64,000 nt of DNA from Podarcis raffonei (Eukaryota > Chordata > Lepidosauria > Squamata > Lacertidae), in assembly GCF_027172205.1 (NCBI RefSeq), contig NC_070607.1, forward strand, positions 67,394,831-67,458,830, read 5' to 3'. The position numbers and the translations under genes are program-made. The notes under the pieces are model-generated. The model was not told the origin of the DNA. It did not search any database and was given only the letters and a program-made list of their open reading frames with translations. This document shows positions 21,344 to 31,085 of this stretch, piece after piece; positions within the stretch are counted from its first letter, which is position 1; every line of letters begins with the position of its first letter.

Positions 21344-21510
21344 TCTTCCAAAGCAACTACTCTTTCCACACTTAAAAATGGAAAGCGTAATGCTGGTGGT
21401 CAACAAAAGAGGTTTAAAGACTGTCTCAAGGCAAATCTAAAAAAATGTAGTATAAACACTGACAACTGGGAAACACTGGCCCGTGAGTGCTCCAGTTGGA
21501 GAACAGCCTT
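21344..21510 (+). repeat. 167-bp direct repeat, unit 2
   Basis: A second copy of LINE positions 20922-21088 placed just past the LINE 3' region. It stops at 'gagaacagcctt', after which sequence of the unclassified repeat family (21515-21620) begins. Either a segmental duplication or a second truncated insertion of the same LINE would give this. Confidence 0.95.
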
Positions 21511-21514
21511 GGAG

Positions 21515-21620
21515 GGAACCATTTGCAGCCCCTAAGTGAACACTCTGGGGAGCAAGCCTGGGTGGTGTGTATGGAGGTCCTGGGCAGCCCAGACGACAAG
21601 ACCTATCCCATCTCTCCTAA
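21515..21620. repeat. Unclassified interspersed repeat, copy 3 (fragment)
   Basis: Contains 'gtatggaggtcctgggcagcccag' and 'acgacaagacc', which are the complement of, or closely match, blocks of the copies at 5466 and 14495. Short piece only. Confidence 0.45.
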
Positions 21621-21769
21621 CTTAGTTGTCTGGCCCAGAGCACTGCCTCAGGTCTAGCATTCTATTTTTCTAGGTTATCAATTTAGCACTCTCTGACTCT
21701 CATAGAGGGGGCACGGAAACAAAATAATGCTGTGTTCTTCACTCCTAGCATACACAGTTTCCCCTGCTC

Positions 21770-21925
21770 CTCTTCATTTTAGCTTCACAACAACCCTGAG
21801 AAGTAGGTGAGGCCAAGAGATAATGGTTCACCACCAGGCGTGCTTCATGGCTGAATGAGGATTTGAACCCTAGCCTCTGAGGTCGCAGTTCCACACTCTA
21901 ACCACTATCCTGTGCTGGCAAAAAC
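21770..21925 (+). mobile_element. MIR/CORE-like SINE fragment
   Basis: 'cacaacaaccctgagaagtaggtgaggc', 'gcttcatggctgaatgaggatttgaaccctagcctc' and 'cacactctaaccactatcctgtgctgg' form the ancient MIR/CORE-type pattern common in amniotes. Diverged copy. Confidence 0.55.
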
Positions 21926-22310
21926 AACAGATTGCCCACTGGCACCTTAAAGACAAACAGGTTCATTCTCAACACATGCCTTCTGTCACAGCTTCCAGAG
22001 GAACATTTGTCTTATTCCTTTAATTTTACTTCGCCAGAATTTGCATCTGCTACAGGCTTTAGTCCACTCAGTTGTTCTCTGAATGCCCACTGGGAGAATT
22101 ACTTTATTCAGTTGCAACCCCATGGGACAAGTGCATTAGCTGAGTTTTAATTCAGATATCAAACATAAGCCAACAGAGTGGAGACAAAGGTTGCCCAGAT
22201 TTTGTTTTCCTTCAACCACTGCTCCTTTTTCTTTTAAATTATGAGCCAGTAGTGCTCATCTCCATGCTGAAAGAAGATTCGCTGACTATTTTTTTACAAT
22301 TCAAGCTGCT
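21926..22310. other. Intergenic sequence, nothing recognised
   Basis: No gene or nameable repeat. Confidence 0.35.
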
Positions 22311-22314
22311 ATGA

Positions 22315-22440
22315 AGCTCACCAGGTGACCTTGGGCCAGTCGTAGCTTAACCTACCTCACAGGGTTGTTGTGGGGATCAAATGACGAGGGGGAGAACTGT
22401 GGGCCACCACCTTTAACTCCTTGGAGAAAAGGTGGGACAA
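22315..22440 (+). mobile_element. MIR/L2-like fragment
   Basis: 'tgaccttgggccagtcgtagcttaacctacctcacagggttgttgtggggatcaaatga' and 'ctccttggagaaaaggtgggac' are the classic second half of a MIR/L2-tailed SINE. It runs directly into the CTAT microsatellite. Confidence 0.6.
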
Positions 22441-22444
22441 TTAT

Positions 22445-22470
22445 GTATCTATCATCTATCATCATCTATC

Positions 22471-22513
<43 letters not shown>

Positions 22514-22573
22514 ATCTATCTATCTATCATCTATCTATCTATCATCTATCATCTATCTATCTATCCATCCATC
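22445..22573. repeat. (CTAT)n microsatellite
   Basis: About 130 bp of CTAT repeats with regular 'catctat' interruptions, ending in CCAT variants. Probably grew from the tail of the SINE-like fragment just upstream. Confidence 0.95.
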
Positions 22574-23344
22574 CCTGGTTCAGCAGGAAGCCTGGCCAGA
22601 TTTGCTGCTCAGTTTGCAACCCGTGCTGATCACCCACAAGGATCAAGTAAACCCCTGAGCAACAATGGTCCTCAATTTGAGATGTAGGAAGCAGCGGTCT
22701 GCGTCATATTTTCAGGTTAATACCTCCCATTGGAAAAACAACAAAGAGCCTTGCGGCAGCTTAAAGATTAACAAATTTATTATGCCATAACCTTTTGTGG
22801 ACCAGGGTAGGAGCAACTTTCATAACTAGTAGGAGACTTAATGCCACCAGCAACATTCAGGGACAGCTTTACAGCCCTGTACCTTGTTGGCCATGTAAAT
22901 AAGACGGCTGCTTTAGCCTTAATGTTTCTAGTTATCATGCAGACGGGGAGGTCAGGGAGCAAGACTGCTCTGTCTGGAGGGAGAGTCACACATTTAACAG
23001 TTGAAATCGAGAGGGCAAGGGTTTCTTATTACTTCGGAGCAGTCAATTTGCCTGGAAAGCTGGTTAATGTTTGGCCAAAGTCCTGAAGATGAAAAGGCAC
23101 CCCCGCATGCAATTAATATTAACCATTTGTGTTTGGGGGGAGTCAAAGAAGATGAAGAGTGTCTGCAAAGGAAAGGCATTGGAGCCCTGGATTTCATAAG
23201 GCTATGCTGGAGAATTATTGTCTCTGTGAAGTTTGACTGGGCCAGCCTACATCAGGGAATGGTACACGAACAGTCTGTCCACACAGAGGAGCAAGCCAAT
23301 TATCTCGCCCCTGATCTCAGCCAGGGAAGGAATTGCTCCATGTC
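22574..23344. other. Intergenic sequence, nothing recognised
   Basis: No gene supported. Some short ORFs lie on both strands without homology I know. Confidence 0.4.
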
Positions 23345-23825
23345 TTAGGTTGCCAACCTTTTTGGAGTCAGTGGGCACACTTGGAATTTTGAGAAAGCTG
23401 TGGGTGCCAGTCACAAAATGGCTGCCGTGAGGGCCTGGCACAACACAAAATGGCTGCCTCAGGGACACAGCATGATAATGGCCACTTCTAAAAGTGCAGA
23501 AAAAGAGACAACTGCCCCATCAGTCAGATGAAAAACACCTACATATGCCAATGTCATGCTCACTCAGAGAGAAACGTTTTTGCACTTTCCTTCTTTTCAG
23601 AACAGATAGGAGGGTGATTGTCCGATTCTGGCATCCAGTGAAATGTGGGCACGTTTAAAGGTGTGTGTTCAATGTGTAGGAGAGGCCAAGCAAGTGCAAA
23701 CAAGAGCAAGAAGAGCAAACAGTCTCTTGTGCAGTGTGAATTTTTCAGAGGATATTTACTGAGACCTTTCATGGGTGCCATAGGTGGTACTGATGGGCAC
23801 ACGTGGGCACCACATTGGCAATCCG
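23345..23825 (+). mobile_element. Probable hAT-like non-autonomous element
   Basis: Begins 'taggttgccaacc...gtgggcac' and ends '...gtgggcaccacattggca'. The interior repeats 'acaaaatggctgcc' twice (about 23415 and about 23444) and carries 'gggtgccataggtgg'. The ends are roughly complementary, but I do not see a clean 8-bp duplication, so the limits are approximate. Confidence 0.45.
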
Positions 23826-24017
23826 CATTAAGGCAATTAGACTTACCCTTTTAGAAGGGTAAGGACTTCAGAATGACTGTTCCTCTCACTCCTTGTTGTA
23901 ATTTGAAGCAGGGTTTTCCAAGGGTAAACTAGCAATGGAAAGGATAAACAAGGGCTGTGTACACACAACATTTTAGTCTAGAATCATGGAGACTGATTAC
24001 TACACACAAAACCTACC

Positions 24018-24515
24018 GCATATTTTCAGCCCCTGAAAAGCGCTTCTTGAGAAAGTGGTTTCATTCCAAAGATGAACCCCATTGGAGAGTGATTCTGCAT
24101 TGACCCACAGCATGTTCATTGGACGCCGTATGTAGGCGGCCCCGGCAGTTGGGGGGCTGTGACTCAGTGCGTGGGCGAATGCCAAGATCGCAATCACCGC
24201 TTACCTTTTCAGTCACCTTCGGAATAAACTTTTCCACATATGCGTTTTCAACAGTTGAAGCCTATTGCATATTTTTTGTCGCTGAAAAGCACTTCTTGAG
24301 AAACAGGTTTCATTCTGAAAATAAACGCCTATTGCAGATTGATTCTGCTTTGCCCTGCAGTGTGTCCATTTGGAAACATCTGTAGGCCATTCCCAGCAAA
24401 GCAGTGTGTGTGTGTGTGTCCCCACATCTGCCCAATGAAACTGTGGGCGTATACCAAGCTTGCAATTACCACTTCCTTCTTTATTCACCAGGGGCAAGTG
24501 CAAGGCAGAAAAGGT
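24018..24515. repeat. Tandem repeat of about 249 bp, two diverged units
   Basis: Unit 1 (from 24018) and unit 2 (from about 24267) share 'gcatatttt', 'ctgaaaagc.cttcttgagaaa', 'ggtttcattc', 'gattctgc.ttg.cc', 'tgggcg.at.ccaag.t' and 'gcaat.acc.ctt' in the same order. A (TG)n run lies in unit 2 (24403-24418). No terminal repeats are seen; it may be the inner part of a larger transposon. Confidence 0.75.
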
Positions 24516-24670
24516 ATGGATAATCCGTAGAAGGAACATTTGTGGATGGCAGGACCTAGAATCAATGTAGATTGAAAGCAGCATGTTGAGGGTGATCATG
24601 AATGATTCCAGCTTGAGAAAACACTTCCATTTCAGTGCTATAGATGGGTTATAATGGTAAATTATTATTA

Positions 24671-24864
24671 TTCGCCCTGTGGAACGCCCTCCCACCAGAT
24701 GTCAAAGAGAAAAACAACTACCAGACTTTTAGAAGACATCTGAAGGCAGCCCTGTTCAGGGAAGCTTTTAATGTTTAATAGGTTTTTGTATTTTAATATT
24801 CTGTTGGAAGCCGCCCAGAGTGGCTGGGGAGACCCAGCCAGATGGGAAGGGTGTAAATGGTAAA
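24671..24864 (+). mobile_element. AAT-tailed LINE 3' end (CR1/L2-type), coding end intact
   Basis: A short open stretch reads LWNALPPDVKEKNNYQTFRR, continues HLKAALFREAFNV and stops. That is the typical C-terminus of an L2/CR1-type RT ORF. A 3' UTR follows with 'gttggaagccgcccagagtggctgggg' and 'cagccagatggg', then an ATT microsatellite. It is 5'-truncated to about 35 codons. It anchors the identity of the copies at 13591, 17124 and 54345. Confidence 0.8.
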
Positions 24865-24865
24865 C

Positions 24866-24915
<50 letters not shown>
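24865..24915. repeat. (ATT)n microsatellite, tail of a LINE
   Basis: About 17 ATT units directly after the LINE 3' end at 24671-24864. Confidence 0.95.
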
Positions 24916-25539
24916 GACAGTGTGTGACTTCCAACACAAAACCTCTCTTCTAGCTTGTAAGCCCCATGGCGATGGACAGAAACTCAGCAGCTTTCAGATC
25001 CTTAATTTCTGCAGCTCTTCTAAATTTACAGAGCTCTGTGTCACACTTCTTTATAGCAATGTGGAGCAGGCTCAGAGTTAAGATTTGCCCAAGCCCAACA
25101 CCAGTATTTCATAGACAAGTGCTAAATAGGGGTGCTCCAAAGTTCATCCTCTTATAAAGACACATGTTCTAGATAAGGTATGTAACATAGAGCACCTGAT
25201 CAATTGCATAGTTGCTGCCATTATTATCATGCACATTTACTTCAGGAGGAAGGCAGATCTTTTGTGTAGCTAGGATGAAGCTCTGGGGGCTCACTGCAGT
25301 CTCCAGGAAGGACCATCTCTGTGAAGCATGCTCTGCAGATGGAACCTATCTCTCTGCTCCCACCTAGTGGGGGCAAATGCTATTGCAAAAGCAATGTACA
25401 ATGCAAGTTCTCCATGACACAGTTCAAAACCAGCTCAGCCCAAAGGAACCTCATTGTATACACCCTTTGGGGAATTTTGTGGTTGACCTTTAGCATTGCA
25501 ACCCATGAATTTGGATCTTTCCTACTGAAGTATTATTTT
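24916..25539. other. Intergenic sequence, nothing recognised
   Basis: No gene or nameable repeat. Confidence 0.35.
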
Positions 25540-25725
25540 AGTGGTGGGGTATCTAATTTGCTTACAGGCAGAAGATCCCAGGTTCCCGCCTCCAGCATCT
25601 CTAGGTAGGACTGAGAAGATCCCTGTCTGAAACCTCGGAGAGCCTCTTCCAAACCATGTAGACAATGCTGATCAAGGTCGGCCAATGGTCTCATTCAGCA
25701 CAGTGCAGTTTTCTATGTTCCAGTT
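25540..25725 (+). mobile_element. tRNA-derived SINE (second family)
   Basis: 'aggcagaagatcccaggttcccgcctccagcatctctaggtaggactgagaagatccctgtctgaaacc' followed by 'gagagcctcttccaaaccatgtagacaatgctgatc' and 'ccaatggtctcattcagca' follow the family order from head to 3' end. A BovB fragment begins at its 3' end (25726). Confidence 0.7.
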
Positions 25726-26073
25726 GTTGTTGTTGTTTAGTCGTTCAGTCGTGTCCGACTCTTCGTGACCCCATGGACCAGGGCACGCCAGGCACTCCTG
25801 TCTTCCACTGCCACCCGCAGTTTGGTCAGACTCATGTTTGTAGCTTCGAGAACACTGTCCAACCATCTCGTCCTCTGTCGTCCCCTTCTCCTTGTGCCCT
25901 CCATGTTTCCCAGCATCAGGGTCTTTTCCAGGGAGTCTTCTCTTCTCATGAGGTGGCCAAAGTATTGGAGCCTTAGCTTCAGGATCTGTCCTTCCAGTGA
26001 GCACTCAGGGCTGATTTCCTTAAGAATGGATGCGTTTGATCTTCTTGCAGTCCATGGCACTCTCAAGAGTCTC
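25726..26073 (-). mobile_element. BovB LINE 3' end with 13-bp TSD
   Basis: The minus-strand frame includes ILKEISPECSLEGQILKLRL, QYFGHLMRREDSLEKTLML, GRQRTRWLDSVLEATNMSLT and VHGVTKSRTRLND, the BovB RT C-terminus. It is flanked by an exact 13-bp duplication, CTATGTTCCAGTT (25713-25725, 26074-26086), so the insertion limits are clear. At 348 bp it is strongly 5'-truncated, which is usual for LINE insertions. It is very similar to the copy at 16667-17080. Confidence 0.95.
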
Positions 26074-26086
26074 CTATGTTCCAGTT

Positions 26087-26479
26087 AGAAGCATTAAAAA
26101 AAGGGGGGGGGGGCTTTCTGGCTACGCCTGAGTTGCTAGAATATGATGCGCGGAAGACCATGCTCCAAGTTCACAATCTGGGTAGGGAGTTTGAAAGGCT
26201 ACACAAACACTTTTTAAAAAAACAAGTTTTCTTGTAACTGAGGGGAGGAATAACTTTTATAACTTTTCTCCAGCATACAATAGCCTTGCAAGGCTCTATT
26301 CTTACTGGTAAAATGAGCCTACCTTTTAGTCAGTTAGTGTAAAATGCTATGGTGTTGCCTGGGTGTTCCTGTGAGGCAACACTCTCATGCAGCTCCTTGG
26401 CCTTGACATCCCTCAAACAAATTCTCTCCCCATTGTCTCCTTTTAAAAAACAAACAAACACAAAACCAAGATTCCTGTA
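26087..26479. other. Intergenic sequence with poly-G tract
   Basis: A run of about 11 G residues lies near 26103-26113 after a run of A. A CAAA-type stretch lies near 26450-26463. No gene seen. Confidence 0.4.
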
Positions 26480-26721
26480 CAGTGGTACCTCGGGTTACAG
26501 ACGCTTCAGGTTACAGACGCTTCAGGTTACAGACTCCGCTAACCCAGAAATATTACCTCAGGTTAAGAACTTTGCTTCAGGATGAGAACAGAAAGCATGC
26601 TCTGGTGGCGCGGCAGCAGTGGGAGGCCCCATTAGCTAAAGTGGTACCTCAGGTTAAGAACAGTTTCAGGTTAAGAACGGACCTCCAGAACGAATTAAGT
26701 TCTTAACCTGAGGTACCACTG
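26480..26721 (-). mobile_element. TA-flanked MITE, GGTACC-ended family (copy 3)
   Basis: Ends CAGTGGTACC / GGTACCACTG with TA on both sides (26478-26479, 26722-26723). Opposite in orientation to copies 1, 2 and 4: the 'ggaggccccattagctaaagtgg' block is the complement of theirs. The left part contains a short tandem duplication of 'cagacgcttcaggtta'. Confidence 0.9.
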
Positions 26722-26723
26722 TA

Positions 26724-28061
26724 GAATTCTTTCTATTAGCTTTTTCAAAAAGGCAAAGTAATTTCAGAAGTAAACAATAAATCTATGTAAATTTACAGCA
26801 GGATCACCTGTGTCTTTTAGACCTGAATTACAGACAGGATTTCCGTAGCTAAAACTTTCCCCATCTTGATACCAGGAAAAAACAACAACTGCAGCTAATA
26901 CAATTCCCAGCTGTAATGCAACTATGAGAGACACAGGAGCCCTGTCTGGAAAAAAGTTGGCAATTCTAAATCTTTTCAAACTTTACTCCACCTTATTTTT
27001 TCTCCTGCTCCTTTCATCCTCATTTGTCATTTTATTGTTATAAAGTGTCCCTCTATGAATGAACTCACATCTCAATCTGCCAAGCAAACAGAGCCAGCAG
27101 TATTTGCTCATGTAAAGACCTCTACAGGCAAAATGTTAGTAACCTTATTGCAATTATTTGCCTTGTTCAAGTTGAAACCTGTAAGAGGTGCTACAGAATC
27201 ACCTACACTGAAGCTAGATCATGGGCACACTGGAGTCCTCCACTGAACATGACAATTGCCACAGGCAGGGAGAAGACGCAAAGGAAGCCAAGCGGAGGGA
27301 GGGGAGGATGAGGACACCAAGGAACCAAAGAGAGAAAGGTAGATAAAGTAACAGCAAGACTAGAGAAGATGTATAAAATGTGGACGAATGTAGCCAAGCC
27401 TAACAATGCTAGTTAGTATGTGAAGGGGTTAAGTACCACAGAGTTCTAAATGACTAGACTCTGCGATGTCACATCCCCTCTTCTCCAAGGAGGGAGGAAG
27501 TAACACTTGTTTCCTGTTCTTCTCTTTCTGCTCAGGATGGAGGCAGACATGCCTTAACTGAGCTCTCTGCTTCAGATATGTCTCTGAGGCTGCCTTGCTG
27601 TATTTTTACAACTAAGAGCATTTACCAGCATTTTATCATTGCTGCTAAGGCAAATGCAAATATGAGACCTAGAAACTGTAAGTAAAGCATTTAAACTTAC
27701 CTTGCAGTCTGTGGTCTGTTTTATTGAAAAAGTGGGGGAAGGGGCCAGCTGCCTTAAGGAGCTTTATCCAGGCTCCCCACTTCTAGTAGGGGTGAGGGCC
27801 ACAGACAGACAGGCCTCCATCCACAATAAGACCCAATTTGTGCAGTTGCCTCTTTGGTCCCTCCCCTTCAGCAGAACTGCCTGCATCTACTCCTATGCAC
27901 ATTCCACCTTTCCTCCATGACTTCGGTACGGTGGCAACACTGTGGCAAGGAAACAGGCAGGCTGTGTGCTCATAAAAGTCTGTGAAGGTACTGTGAAGGA
28001 ATGAACCTTTTATGCCAAGAGAAATCAACAAAGCCTTATAGTACATCTTTTGAAAGATCCT
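26724..28061. other. Intergenic sequence, nothing recognised
   Basis: No gene is supported. Short ORFs only, and no clear repeat family. Confidence 0.4.
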
Positions 28062-28074
28062 ATCTCATGGGATA

Positions 28075-28409
28075 AAGTAAAGGTAAAGGGACCCTGACCA
28101 TTAGGTCCAGTCGTGACCAACTCTGGGGTTGCAGCGCTCATCTCACTTTATTGGCCAAGGGAGCTGGCGTACAGCTTCTGGGTCATGTGGCCAGCATGAC
28201 TAAGCCGCTTCTGGCGAACCAGAGCAACGCACGGAAACGCCGTTTACCTTCCCGCCAGAGCGGTACCTATTTATCTACTTGCACTTTGACGTGCTTTCAA
28301 ACTGCTAGGTTGGCAGGAGCAGGGACCGAGCAACGGGAGCTCACCCGCTGACCTTCTGATCGGCAAGTCCTAGGCTCTGTGGTTTAACCCACAGCGCCAC
28401 CTGCATCCC
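28075..28409 (-). mobile_element. Sauria-type SINE with 13-bp TSD
   Basis: Reverse orientation, tail left ('ggtaaagggaccctgacc') and head right. A 13-bp duplication, ATCTCATGGGATA (28062-28074, 28410-28422), is exact. Relative to the copy at 9625 a short part around the B box (the 'gtcgcggggattcgaac' region) is missing near 28345. Confidence 0.95.
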
Positions 28410-28422
28410 ATCTCATGGGATA

Positions 28423-29535
28423 GCAATCCCCAAATTTGTCTGGAATCTGAGTTACTGTACTGGAAATTAAGTGCTGCACCCCAGTGATCTAGTACATGTT
28501 CAGTATAGCTGGCTCTTTTGGAGAGACAAAAGAGGTGGTTATGCAACAGATTTCGATTATGGACATGTTCATTTGGAAGGGATCCAGCATAGCCTCCTTA
28601 GGTGCCGAAGTAGGAAGTGCTGCCTTCTTGCAAAGCGGCTAGTCAGCCTGCAGTACACAAGAATTGGGCACACTGGGAGAGTCACTGGCACATGGAATCC
28701 AGTGCCAATAAAGTGCATGGTCATGTTGTGCTAAGGCATTCAACTTCCTGTTGGGAATGCATGCCCCTGGGTTTACTTTTGATGATGGGAGATGAAAAGC
28801 ATAACTAAGCCCCAGAACCAGCTTTTCTTCCAGATCCTGTTGCTAAGGTCTTGGATGATGTCACCTCTCAAAGGTCTCGTGGTGCTGGGGTTCTTAAGCA
28901 CATATTACAGGCAAATCACGAGACACTTGGGTTGCTTTAAAGAGGTCGTTAAAAGGGGTCAAATCAGCAGTGATAAGCTTGCAACCAGAACCTCATATCT
29001 TACAATCAGACATTGTAAACACGGATGCCGGGATCCAATGGGAAAGAAATTGGTACACAAAGAGGCATTACGCGTGCATGTCCCTCAGATGCAATGCCTG
29101 AACCCAGGAGCAATGCACTGCCCCAGTCTGCCTGCCTTTAAAAGTATTAATCATTTGCAGGGAAGCAGAGTATGGGCTGGATTCAGGGCTCTGCATGAAG
29201 GGCTCTTCATGCTCCCCTTGAGCAGATGATCAGCACTCCTGAAGGCAATTTGAGCGTGGTTGCAGGCATGTGTGGTTCTTCTGAGTGCACAGCTCCTGTT
29301 TGCATGAGTTTTTCCTCCGATTGATTCAGGATAAAATCTGAAAACAGGCAATTTGCTTTTCCCATGTGAAGGAAGGAGCTGCAGGTTCCCACTTCCATTG
29401 TGAAAGGGTCACACACTCAACCACCCAAACACATGTACTGCGAGAAATGTCATTATTCTTCAAAGGAGTGAGTTTAATTGAGCTTCATTACTTCACTGCC
29501 CCTCACTTCCCTCTACAGCACATAAAAAAAACTGC
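28423..29535. other. Intergenic sequence, nothing recognised
   Basis: No gene supported. 29215-29300 may be part of a diverged repeat, but I cannot name it. Confidence 0.35.
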
Positions 29536-29738
29536 CTTCTTGAGTGTTGGATCAACCATTGGTCTTGTCTGCTCAATCTGTGGGAGCCTGTCTTTGCATG
29601 CACTTCTTGAGTGTTGGATCAACCATTGGTCTTGTCCGCTCAATCTGTGGGAGCCTGTCTTTGCATGCACTTCTTGAGTGTTGGATCAACCATTGGTTTT
29701 GTCCGCTCAATCTGTGGGAGCCTGTCTCTTCATGCAGG
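29536..29738 (-). repeat. Three tandem copies of a 67-bp unit
   Basis: Units start at 29536, 29603 and 29670, each with 'cttcttgagtgttggatcaa', 'ccattggt.ttgtc.gctcaa' and 'tctgtgggagcctgtct'. They are almost identical, so the expansion is recent. The unit is the complement of part of the repeat at 14375-14410. Confidence 0.95.
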
Positions 29739-29960
29739 GAAAGTCCCTAACTCACCAAGGGTTTGAGTGTCATTGGGTACCCTCACCTGGTTTAGGTGCC
29801 AGTTGAAGCCATTTCCCAGAGAGTGGCTGCTGTCGTATACTGGCAGCTTCTAGGAGCCGCAGGTGAGAACTGAATGTGGACCAAAGGTGGACAAACCACC
29901 CCAGAAGGAGCGCAACGTGTCCCCCACCAGAGGTACTACCCCCCCAACACCCCATATACC
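29739..29960 (-). repeat. Unclassified interspersed repeat, copy 4
   Basis: Continues the family from the 67-bp triplication. 'aggtgccagttgaagccatttccca', 'tggcagcttctaggagccgcaggtgag' and 'ggtggacaaaccaccccag' are the complement of 14170-14310. Confidence 0.7.
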
Positions 29961-30879
29961 CCTTAAACAAAGCGGTAGCAAGCAATCTGCTCCTTCCTTC
30001 CATGGAGGGAGTGACTGTGCACTGGTCCTCCATGTGCTCTAGCTCTGATGTTCCAAAAAAAAGAACAGAGAAATAATCTGAGGCATGGACGTTTCATCAG
30101 CAGACCAATATGTAGAAGAGATGCCCTGGTGTTCACTTACAGAGAGGGTGGGATTTCCCCCCAGAGAATCCTGGGAAGTTTGTTAAAGATCTGGGGATTG
30201 TATCTCAGTTCCCAGGATCCTTTGGGGGAACCAATGTGTTTTAAACATATGGTGTGTGCGCAGCCACAGCCTTCCTGGGTGGGCTTTATGAACCAGTGAT
30301 GGCGTACCATGACTGGGTGTGGATGGGGTGGTCATAACTGGGAGAGGGGAGCTGCTTTTTAATTTACTCCCCCCACATTGAACTCGTTATGGAGACAGAT
30401 GTGGTTTAACATTGTGCCATCGCTGTGGGTGTGGCCAGTGCTTGAGGGAGAAACTAATCTTCAGATAAAACCTTGGAATCAAGGTTTGCCTGTGGTAGAG
30501 TTTCTAGATTGACTTCTTCCCTCTCCCCTCCTTGTTACGGTACCAGAAATGTCAATCAGCAGCCCTGCAATCTCTCCTTTGTACAATAGGCTGTTGTTGT
30601 CACTACAGAAATTCCATGACACATCAGCTTGTTGTGCAACCTCTCTGAAGCAGAGCTTTAAAAAGCTCCCTTGATTATAGGAAATTGCCCACATGAAATT
30701 GCCCAACATCTTTGTCCTTATCAAAGGACTACGTCCCATAAAGAGGCCAAATGCCAACAAGAGGAGTCGAGAGTGCTACTTAAGCTTCCTTGCAACTTCA
30801 GCAGCCTCCACGGCAAGCAAATAAGAAGGCTTGGCAGGTATATTATGCTTTGGGAATTTTCCAAATGCTTTGAGGGGAG
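29961..30879. other. Intergenic sequence; weak repeat at 30150-30260
   Basis: 'ccagagaatcctgggaagtttgttaaagatctggg' resembles a repeat that also seems present at 34990-35090 and 40050-40220 ('aatcccgagaactgta', 'ccaggattctttgggagaaacc'). I cannot classify it. No gene. Confidence 0.35.
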
Positions 30880-31080
30880 GGGCTGTGCCTCAGCGGTGGA
30901 GCATGTGATCTGGAACAGAAGGTCTCTCGTGCAATCCCTGGCATTGCCGTGAAAAAAGAATCAGGCAGCAGGTGCTCGGAAAGACTTTTACCTGAGACCC
31001 TGGAGAGCTGCTGCCAGCCAGAGTAGGCAACACTAAGCCATAAGAACAGAGTATGACCTACATTGCAGCTTCCAGCTACA
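30880..31080 (+). mobile_element. tRNA-derived SINE (second family)
   Basis: 'gctgtgcctcagcggtggagcatgtgatctggaacagaaggtc' is the tRNA-like head, with 'gtgcaatccctggcattgcc' as the degenerate B-box region. Then comes 'ttacctgagaccctggagagctgctgccagccagagtaggcaacactaagc'. A second copy in the opposite orientation follows directly. Confidence 0.75.
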
Positions 31081-31085
31081 GCAGG

